Assembly (NCBI GenBank): GCA_900766165.1
Contig: CAAFUK010000107.1
Span: 1 to 32,903 of the forward strand
Reading direction: 5' to 3'
Source: an uncultured Collinsella sp.
GTDB taxonomy: Bacteria > Actinomycetota > Coriobacteriia > Coriobacteriales > Coriobacteriaceae
DNA: 32,903 nucleotides
Both the position numbers and the translations under genes were made by a program. How positions within the stretch are numbered: position 1 is the stretch's first letter; every line of letters starts with the position of its first letter. Below are positions 24,341 through 30,411 of this stretch, in pieces. The notes below the pieces were generated by a model. The model was not told where the DNA came from. It searched no databases and saw only the letters and a program-made list of their open reading frames with translations.

Positions 24341-25168
24341 ATGGCCTTTGCAGAAAAGCTCATTGCCATCCGTCGCGCCCATCACCTTACCCAGGAGCAG
24401 CTCGCCGCCAAGCTCTTCGTCACACGCCAAGCCGTCAGCCGTTGGGAGCGCGACGAGGTCACCCCGGGCATCGGCATGATGAAGCTCATTGCCGCCGTAA
24501 CCGGAGAGCCGTTGTCCCACCTGCTCGAAATGCCCGAGCATTATTGCCAGAGCTGCGGCATGATACTCACGCCCGACGACTGCGGCACCGATGCCACGGG
24601 CGCCACGACCGACCATTACTGCAAGTGGTGCTACGACCACGGCAAGTACACCTACGACACCACCATGGAGGCGATGATCGAGGATTGCGCCCCGCGGCTG
24701 GCGCAAAACACCGGCATGTCGCTCGACGAAGCCGTCTCGCTCATGGGCGCCGTCCTGCCGCAACTGGAGCGCTGGCGCACCGTGCAGGAAAACGAGGAGC
24801 GCTACGGCTCCGAAGCGCGGGTGCGCTATGGCGACGAGGCTATCGATGCAGCAAACGAAACGTTACTGGACATGGATCCACAGACATGGAACGACATGAA
24901 GGAACTTGAACGCGCTATTCTGGGCCAGCTCTCGATTGCCATGGGCGACGGCGAACCGGATGGAAGCGAGGCTCGCAAGCTTGTCGCGATGCACCGTCGA
25001 TGGATTGGCCTTAACTGGGGACACGAGCCCCAAGACGAAGCATACCTGGGCCTCGCCCACGGCTATCTTGCCGATCAGCGCTTTGTTGACTACTACGACA
25101 AGCCCTGCGGCACCGGAGCCACGGCGTTTCTGATCCAGGCCATCGAGTCGTCGTTGACGTGCGCATAG
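24341..25168 (+). CDS. XRE-zinc ribbon-TipAS fusion transcriptional regulator
   Basis: A 275-residue three-part regulator. Residues 1-60 are an XRE helix-turn-helix (LTQEQLAAKLFVTRQAVSRWERDEVTPG). Residues about 65-100 are a zinc ribbon with CQSCGM and CKWC pairs. Residues about 105-265 resemble TipAS, the antibiotic-binding domain of TipA (AYLGLAHGYLADQRFVDYYD and the GTGATAFLIQAI end). In Streptomyces TipAL the same domain follows a MerR head and senses thiopeptides such as thiostrepton. Here the head is XRE type. The ATG at 24341 follows AAAGGAG. It is divergent from trmO, and a glutaredoxin gene follows 51 bases downstream. Confidence 0.85.
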   Translation: MAFAEKLIAIRRAHHLTQEQLAAKLFVTRQAVSRWERDEVTPGIGMMKLIAAVTGEPLSHLLEMPEHYCQSCGMILTPDDCGTDATGATTDHYCKWCYDHGKYTYDTTMEAMIEDCAPRLAQNTGMSLDEAVSLMGAVLPQLERWRTVQENEERYGSEARVRYGDEAIDAANETLLDMDPQTWNDMKELERAILGQLSIAMGDGEPDGSEARKLVAMHRRWIGLNWGHEPQDEAYLGLAHGYLADQRFVDYYDKPCGTGATAFLIQAIESSLTCA

Positions 25169-25219
25169 ACCGCGGCTGCTTTGGGTATTTCAATCGAAAC
25201 CTCAACCGATTGGAGACCC

Positions 25220-25465
25220 ATGGCTACTAATCATGAGCTCACGCTGTACGTTATGACCGGCTGCCCGTATTGCATAAAAGTCAAGCGATTCCTTGCCGAT
25301 AACGGCGTGACCATTCCCGAGCGCAATATCTCGACCGATTCCGATGCCGAACAGACACTCATCTCCATCGGCGGAAAACGCCAGGTTCCCTGCCTGTTCA
25401 TCGACGGCAAACCACTCTACGAATCGAGCGACATCATCGCGTGGGTGCAGGAAAACCTGCTCTAG
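25220..25465 (+). CDS. Glutaredoxin family protein
   Basis: An 81-residue thiol-disulfide oxidoreductase of the thioredoxin fold. The active site is CPYC (residues 15-18) in the TGCPYCIKVKRFL context. The cis-proline motif is QVPCLFIDG and the C-terminal helix reads SSDIIAWVQENL, both as in glutaredoxins. It is a single-domain protein of normal size. The ATG at 25220 has TGGAG upstream; a TTG further upstream in frame has no ribosome site. It sits downstream of the XRE-TipAS regulator and may share its transcript. Whether it uses glutathione or another thiol cannot be seen. Confidence 0.92.
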   Translation: MATNHELTLYVMTGCPYCIKVKRFLADNGVTIPERNISTDSDAEQTLISIGGKRQVPCLFIDGKPLYESSDIIAWVQENLL

Positions 25466-25512
25466 TACGCACGCTCTGTCCGTCCAGGGCCCCAACCCAT
25501 ACGACCCAAACA

Positions 25513-25567
25513 TGTACACCAGCATCCAAAGTCGACATTTTTCGACATCTTTGGATGCTGGTGTACA
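25513..25567. repeat. Perfect long palindrome after the glutaredoxin gene
   Basis: Arms 25513-25530 and 25550-25567 are perfectly complementary over 18 bases (TGTACACCAGCATCCAAA against its complement). The 19-base loop contains an additional GTCG/CGAC pairing. It lacks a long T run. It may end glutaredoxin transcription or be a mobile palindrome; it differs in sequence from the GGGGACGTTCTT family. Confidence 0.75.
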
Positions 25568-25582
25568 GCTTTTGCGGGTAGT

Positions 25583-25630
25583 CATCGGGGACGTTCTTAA
25601 ATGCCTAGTCGCTAAAGAACGTCCCCGATG
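25583..25630. repeat. Palindromic repeat, GGGGACGTTCTT family, copy 3
   Basis: Sixteen-base perfect arms (CATCGGGGACGTTCTT and complement) enclose a 16-base loop, the same loop length as copies 1 and 2. It lies between the convergent glutaredoxin and Dus genes, six bases from the Dus stop. Confidence 0.85.
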
Positions 25631-25635
25631 TCTAA

Positions 25636-26589
25636 CTAGCCGCGGAAGCGAGCTGTGGGTGCGAGTGGCTGCTCGCGAAAGACCCGCTCGACGGCGGCGC
25701 GGTATTCGTCGGCCTTTTTGGTCTTACGTACGAGCTTGTGAACGGTAGCGGGGTCGGCGAAAGCGCACTTGGCGTAGAACCACCACTCCTTCATACGAAA
25801 GACCGCGTTGCCGCCAATCTCTTCTGCATAGGCCGCGAACAGCGTGTCATGGAAACGTTGCAGCTCGGCGACGGTGGCGGCAGGGCCGCCGTTTACCATG
25901 CGTGCCAGCGCAGGGTTTGCAAGCAGACCGCGGCCCAGCATTACATGGCGCGTGTCGGGATAGGCAGCAACCAGCGCATCCATGTCCTCGAGGTCAAAAA
26001 TGTCGCCGTTATAGGCTACCGGGAACGGCGCCCGCTCAAGCGTCTCGCCATAATACTCTTTGCGCGGCGAGCCCGTATAGCGATCCTTTTGCACGCGCGG
26101 ATGCACGATCAGCTCGGCAAGCGGCATACGACAGTAGAGATCGAGCACGCGCTCGTACTCAGCATCGCTCTCAAGCCCCAGCCTGGTCTTTACCGACACC
26201 GGCAGTGGTGAGCGCTCGCACACGTCGCTCAAAAACACCTCGAGCTCATCCAGGTTGCGCAAGAAACCCGAACCCTTGCCCTTGGCAACGACTGTTCCCG
26301 AGGGACATCCCAAGTTGAGGTTGACCTCGTGGTATCCCATGTCGGCGAGCACCTGTGCCGCCCACACAAACTCATCCGCGTTCTTGGACATGAGCTGAGG
26401 CACCACGTTAAGCCCCTGGTTATTGGCAGGATCGACCTCCTTAAACGCCTTGCCGCCAAAGCGATTGCCCACCCGCGGCGGCGGCAAAAACGGCGTGTAG
26501 TAGCAGTCGAGCGCACCAAAGCATTCTGCATGCACGCGGCGGAACACATGCCCGGTAATCCCCTCCATGGGGGCCAGCGATAGAATCAT
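25636..26589 (-). CDS. tRNA-dihydrouridine synthase family protein
   Basis: An FMN-dependent enzyme of about 317 residues reducing uridine in tRNA to dihydrouridine. It has the TIM-barrel start LSLAPMEGIT and the active-site Cys95 in NLNLGCPSG. VKTRLG, IVHPR(V)QKDRYTG and the FMN-phosphate segment NGDIFDLED are also present. The C-terminal helical domain is present. Which Dus subfamily it belongs to I cannot assign securely; it resembles DusC-like or unclassified Firmicutes proteins. Two ATGs (26589, 26595) and a TTG (26598) are possible starts; 26589 has GAAAG at nine bases. A palindrome lies upstream and another just past the stop. Confidence 0.9.
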   Translation of the reverse strand: MILSLAPMEGITGHVFRRVHAECFGALDCYYTPFLPPPRVGNRFGGKAFKEVDPANNQGLNVVPQLMSKNADEFVWAAQVLADMGYHEVNLNLGCPSGTVVAKGKGSGFLRNLDELEVFLSDVCERSPLPVSVKTRLGLESDAEYERVLDLYCRMPLAELIVHPRVQKDRYTGSPRKEYYGETLERAPFPVAYNGDIFDLEDMDALVAAYPDTRHVMLGRGLLANPALARMVNGGPAATVAELQRFHDTLFAAYAEEIGGNAVFRMKEWWFYAKCAFADPATVHKLVRKTKKADEYRAAVERVFREQPLAPTARFRG

Positions 26590-26608
26590 CAACATCAACT
26601 TTCAAATC

Positions 26609-26641
26609 AATGTGACAAAGGGACCGTCCCTTTGTCACATT
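26609..26641. repeat. Perfect palindrome, GTGACAAAGGGAC type
   Basis: Sixteen-base perfect arms (AATGTGACAAAGGGAC and complement) surround a single base. It lies between the Dus start and the small membrane protein gene. Near-perfect palindromes of this kind recur in many bacterial genomes near IS200-like transposases; I see only one copy here. Confidence 0.75.
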
Positions 26642-26696
26642 TGTACATCATTCGAGTGTTTATTTTGGCACAGCGGCGCAGGCAATCCCATGCATG

Positions 26697-26852
26697 TTAT
26701 TCGTCCTTGGGCAGCGGCTTCATGCTCCAAAAGATGACGTTCATAATGATGACAATCACCAGGACAACACCATTGGCCACCCAAAAGCCCATGTTGAGCC
26801 CAAGCCACTCCGTAGTCCCAAACAAATCGATCCAAATCTGAGCCCAGTTCAT
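26697..26852 (-). CDS. Small single-pass membrane protein downstream of mgtA
   Basis: A 51-residue protein with an amphipathic N-terminus (NWAQIWIDLFGTTEWLGLN) and one membrane helix about residues 23-43 (FWVANGVVLVIVIIMNVIF). A short polar tail MKPLPKDE follows. It starts at ATG 26852 with GAGAGGAG eight bases upstream, a strong site, 28 bases after the MgtA stop on the same strand. Co-transcription with MgtA is likely. I do not recognise the family. By position and size it could be a regulatory or stabilising subunit like the unrelated MgtS or KdpF; this is inference. Confidence 0.75.
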   Translation of the reverse strand: MNWAQIWIDLFGTTEWLGLNMGFWVANGVVLVIVIIMNVIFWSMKPLPKDE

Positions 26853-26880
26853 GTGAACGCTCCTCTCTACATCGAAGTCA

Positions 26881-29649
26881 CTACAGCAGCTCGCCGTAAC
26901 GCTTGACATAGGCCTTCTTAAGGCTCGTCGCCAGCGCCATGTACAGCAAGATGCACGGAATCAGGAACAAGAAGTACTCGATGGGCAGTGCTCCCAGACC
27001 CAGCGTGGGGCCAAGCGGGCTAAACGGGATCAGCGTGAGCAGTGCAATGCCGGTCATCGTGAGCAGCATCACCGGAGCCGAGGCACGACTCTGGATAAAC
27101 GGCAACTTGGGCGTGCGAATCATATGGATAACCAAAGTCTGGCTCCACATGGATTCGACGAACCAACCAGCCTGGAACAGCGCGATGTAGGCCAGCTGCA
27201 TCTGCTCCAGCGCGGCACCCGAGTAGACGCTCGCCAGCTCGTTGAACAGTACACCGTGGCTCACAAACAGGGGGCAGAAGACAAAGTACATAAAGATGTA
27301 GGTCATAAAGTCGAAGATGGAGCTGGTGGGCCCAATCCAGATCATGAACCTGCCGACACTCGAGGCATCCCAGGCACGTGGCACGCGCAGGAACTCCTCG
27401 TCCACGTTGTCCCAGGGAATCGCCAGGCAGCTGCAGTCATAAATCAAATTGAGCAAGATCAGCTGAATGCTCATCATGGGCAAGAACGGCAGCAGGGCAG
27501 ACGCGGCAAGTACGCTGAACATGTTGCCGAAGTTGGAGCTCGCGGTCATCTTGATGTACTTGATCATGTTGGCGTAGGTCTTACGCCCCTCGACGATGCC
27601 CTCCTCGAGCACCATCAGATCCTTCTCGAGCAAGATGATGTCGGCGGACTCCTTAGCAACGTCGACGGCCGTGTCGACCGAGATGCCGATGTCAGACGAC
27701 TTCATGGCTGAGGCGTCGTTGATACCGTCGCCCATATAGCCCACCACATGCCCGTTCGCACGCAGGACGGAAACGACGCGCGACTTTTGGTCGGGCGTGA
27801 GCTTGGCGAAGACCTGCACATCCTCGGCCCGGCGAGCGAGCTCGGCGTCATCCATGTCAGCGATGTCACTGCCGAGCAACATGTTGTTGACCTGCAGCCC
27901 CACCTGTTTGCAGATGGTACGCGTAACCTTCTCGTTGTCGCCAGTCAGGATCTTGGTGGCAACGCCGTGATTGCGCAGCGCCTCGATCGCATCGGCCGTC
28001 GACTCTTTGGGCGGATCCAAAAAGGCCAGGTAGCCGATTAGGACCATGTCGCGCTCATCCTCGGCGCTAAAGGCACCGGCGGGTGACGGGGTGGACTTTT
28101 GAGCAATCGCCAGCACACGGAAACCGTCGTCATTAAGGTCGGAAACTGTCGCCAGAATGCGCTCGCGCACCTCGTCGTCCAGCACATGAACGCCGCCGTC
28201 GATCTCGGCATGCGAGCACACCGACAGCATTTCCTCGACCGCGCCCTTGGTAACCATCTGGGTCTTGCCGCTGCGATCGCGCACCACCGTGGTGAGGCGA
28301 CGGCGCGTAAAGTCGAACGGCACCTCATCGACCTTCACGTAGGCCTCGGAAAGATCGGTGAGACTCGGGTCGTTTTGCTCCTCTTCCTCCGTGCACTTGA
28401 TGATCGCCAGATCCATCAGATTCTTGTAGCCCGTCTGGAAATAGCTGTTGAGGTAGGCGTGGCGCAAAACGCGCGAATCCTCCTGGCCGTCGATGTTCCA
28501 GTGATACTCCAGCACCACCTGGTCCTGCGTAAGCGTGCCGGTCTTGTCGGTGCACAGCACGTCCATCGCGCCAAAGTTTTGAATCGAGTTGAGGTTCTTA
28601 ACGATCGTCTGCTTTTTACTCATGGCAACCGCGCCCTTGGCAAGGCACGTGGTAACGATCATGGGCAGCATCTCGGGCGTCAGACCCACGGCAATGCTGA
28701 TGGCGAACAGGCCGGCATCGAGCCAATTGCCCTTCGTGACGCCGTTGATCAAAAAGACAAACGGAACCATTACCATCATAAAGCGGATGAGCACCCACGA
28801 GACGCTGTTGACGCCCTTGGAAAAGCTCGTCTCCGCAGCGTCGTCGGACAGGCTCGACGCCATGGAACCAAACAGGGTCTGCTCGCCCACGCTAAAGACG
28901 AGCGCCGTCGCGCTGCCCGATATCACGCTGCTGCCCATGAGGGCAATGTTCTCGAACGACGTGGCCGAATCGGACTCGGTGCAGGTCGTGGGGACCTTCT
29001 CGACCGGCTCGCTCTCGCCCGTCAGGCTGGCCTGGCCCACAAAGAGGTCCTTGGCCTCGATAATCCTCACGTCGGCGGGAATCATGTCACCGGCGGACAG
29101 ATGCACGATGTCGCCGACCACCACGTCGTCGATGGGAATCTCGGTCCTGGGGACATCCTTGCGGGTGACCGTCACGGTGGTCGTGATCATGTCGAGCAGC
29201 TTTTCGGCCGCATTGCCGCTACGCGCTTCCTGGACATAGCGCAGCGTGCCCGAAAGAACCACCATCGTGGTGATGATAATCACCGTCAGCAGGTCAAAGT
29301 CCTCCGGCGTGTTGCCCATCATCGACAACGCCGGGAATATCATGTCCGTCGTTGCCGAGATAATGGCTAGGAAAAACAGGATTGCCGTAAAGGGATTGAC
29401 GAATGCATCCGCGAGCTTGCGGACAAGCGACTTTTTCTTGCCGCGCGTGACCACGTTGCGTCCGTTATCGGCCTCGCTGTGCGCGACCTCGTCGCGGTCC
29501 AGACCACCCAGGTTCGAGCCCACCCAGGACATGGCGTCCATCAGCGGGATAGTTGCCGCATGCTGGATGCGGCCCTCTGCACGATGCCTGATCAGTTCGT
29601 TTTGCGCCTGGACTGCAGATGGCGTATGGCGCATATTCAGCTTCTTCAA
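26881..29649 (-). CDS. mgtA: Magnesium-translocating P-type ATPase, MgtA (P3B) family
   Basis: A 922-residue P-type ATPase with about ten membrane helices. The actuator motif is LTGES, the phosphorylation site DKTGTLTQD has Asp near 366, and the hinge is GDGINDASAMK. The P3B-specific C-terminal part reads NLIYDCSCLAIPWDNVD. Length fits MgtA (E. coli 898). It would import Mg2+ down its gradient at ATP cost when Mg2+ is scarce. The start is TTG at 29649 with GGAG eight bases upstream; an ATG five codons later has no good site. Upstream lies a terminator and a structured leader of about 160 bases. The small membrane protein gene follows. Confidence 0.93.
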   Translation of the reverse strand: MKKLNMRHTPSAVQAQNELIRHRAEGRIQHAATIPLMDAMSWVGSNLGGLDRDEVAHSEADNGRNVVTRGKKKSLVRKLADAFVNPFTAILFFLAIISATTDMIFPALSMMGNTPEDFDLLTVIIITTMVVLSGTLRYVQEARSGNAAEKLLDMITTTVTVTRKDVPRTEIPIDDVVVGDIVHLSAGDMIPADVRIIEAKDLFVGQASLTGESEPVEKVPTTCTESDSATSFENIALMGSSVISGSATALVFSVGEQTLFGSMASSLSDDAAETSFSKGVNSVSWVLIRFMMVMVPFVFLINGVTKGNWLDAGLFAISIAVGLTPEMLPMIVTTCLAKGAVAMSKKQTIVKNLNSIQNFGAMDVLCTDKTGTLTQDQVVLEYHWNIDGQEDSRVLRHAYLNSYFQTGYKNLMDLAIIKCTEEEEQNDPSLTDLSEAYVKVDEVPFDFTRRRLTTVVRDRSGKTQMVTKGAVEEMLSVCSHAEIDGGVHVLDDEVRERILATVSDLNDDGFRVLAIAQKSTPSPAGAFSAEDERDMVLIGYLAFLDPPKESTADAIEALRNHGVATKILTGDNEKVTRTICKQVGLQVNNMLLGSDIADMDDAELARRAEDVQVFAKLTPDQKSRVVSVLRANGHVVGYMGDGINDASAMKSSDIGISVDTAVDVAKESADIILLEKDLMVLEEGIVEGRKTYANMIKYIKMTASSNFGNMFSVLAASALLPFLPMMSIQLILLNLIYDCSCLAIPWDNVDEEFLRVPRAWDASSVGRFMIWIGPTSSIFDFMTYIFMYFVFCPLFVSHGVLFNELASVYSGAALEQMQLAYIALFQAGWFVESMWSQTLVIHMIRTPKLPFIQSRASAPVMLLTMTGIALLTLIPFSPLGPTLGLGALPIEYFLFLIPCILLYMALATSLKKAYVKRYGELL

Positions 29650-29706
29650 TTGCCTTGCTCCGTTCTGTCGATCGGATGCAGAGCCGTCTAGCCGCGACGC
29701 CCGCCA

Positions 29707-29733
29707 TTAAGGTGGACCTGCGCCGGCAGACAT
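29707..29733 (-). CDS. Possible eight-codon leader ORF in the mgtA leader
   Basis: ATG at 29733 begins a frame of eight codons ending in two adjacent proline codons and TAA. AAGG lies about seven bases upstream of the ATG. The stop overlaps a second ATG (TAATG) in another frame that reads past the mgtA start. Proline-containing leader peptides control mgtA and mgtCBR in enteric bacteria. Such a short frame can easily arise by chance. Confidence 0.2.
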   Translation of the reverse strand: MSAGAGPP

Positions 29734-29780
29734 CGCCCTGCCTTGCTGGTACTGTCACTGCCGCTCACGGTCCTCACCTT
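29709..29780 (-). promoter_or_regulatory. Structured 5' leader of mgtA
   Basis: On the minus strand AAGGTGAGGACC (29769-29780) pairs with GGTCCACCTT (29709-29718), apart from a 2-base bulge. A second stem inside pairs 29758-29764 with 29722-29729. The element sits 60 bases before the mgtA start and just after a terminator. AGGTGAGG also occurs near the 5' end of Mg2+-sensing M-box RNAs, but the rest does not match that consensus well. Confidence 0.4.
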
Positions 29781-29812
29781 CCCTTCGCGTCTGCGACTGT
29801 CCTTAGAATAGA

Positions 29813-29854
29813 AAAGCCGCAAGACCGGGCACATGGCTGGTTTCTTGCGGCTTT
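29813..29854 (-). terminator. Terminator or attenuator between the winged-helix gene and mgtA
   Basis: A perfect 12-base-pair stem (29843-29854 with 29813-29824) has an 18-base loop and is followed by TTCTATT on the minus strand. It lies 66 bases past the regulator stop and 164 bases before mgtA. It could end the upstream transcript or act as an attenuator. Confidence 0.7.
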
Positions 29855-29919
29855 CTTGCGATTTGGCAAGGATTGTCAGAGTGGCTTTTGGGGTCGATAG
29901 AAGCGGACGATTCAACGCG

Positions 29920-30402
29920 TTACTCGGCTCTTTTATAGCCCACACCCCAAACAGTTAGCAGGTACCGGGGATTGTCGGGCTCGGGTTCAATCTTCTTTCG
30001 GATCTTGCGGACAAAGGCCATGATGTTACTGTCATCGAGCAGATATTCGTCTTGCCATACAGCGCGATAGATTTCCTCTTTGCTAAAGACTGTGCCCCGG
30101 TTGCTCGCCAAAAAGGCCAGGATATCGAATTCTTTGGGCGTGAGCGAAACGGGCGCGCCCGACACTTTAACGGTGCGCGAAGCCAGATCGATGGAAAGAT
30201 CGCCGATAACGATGGGCTCCGCAGCGGCACTTGTCTGCGAGCCGGCAACTGTCAGTTCTATGGCGGTCAGCCCGCCCGATGCGATATCGGCAAACACGGG
30301 TGCAAGTTCGAGAGCGGCGGCGCTACCGGACGAGAACAGCGCGTTGCTGAGCTCGGCGGCCTCTGCCGGCGTAATCGCTATGTTGGTTCTGTTGGTACGC
30401 AT
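29920..30402 (-). CDS. OmpR/PhoB-type winged-helix protein lacking a receiver domain
   Basis: A 160-residue protein. The C-terminal half (about 67-160) is a complete Trans_reg_C winged helix: the small sheet IGDLSIDLASRTVKVSG, then LTPKEFDILAFLASNRGTVFSKEEI, and the recognition helix with the YLLTVWGVGYK wing. The N-terminal 65 residues have no receiver fold and no phospho-Asp; they are rich in Ala, Ser and Glu and unrecognised. It begins 9 bases after the upstream P-type ATPase stop, so the two are probably one operon, and mgtA lies downstream past a terminator. It likely controls Mg2+ transport genes without a kinase. The ATG at 30402 has an AGGGCGG site. Confidence 0.85.
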   Translation of the reverse strand: MRTNRTNIAITPAEAAELSNALFSSGSAAALELAPVFADIASGGLTAIELTVAGSQTSAAAEPIVIGDLSIDLASRTVKVSGAPVSLTPKEFDILAFLASNRGTVFSKEEIYRAVWQDEYLLDDSNIMAFVRKIRKKIEPEPDNPRYLLTVWGVGYKRAE

Positions 30403-30411
30403 AGAACCGCC

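Noticed and set aside
29465..29758. A 97-codon frame spanning the mgtA leader and start
   Set aside because: It reads into mgtA in a different frame and has low-complexity Arg/Gly/Pro content without any known domain.
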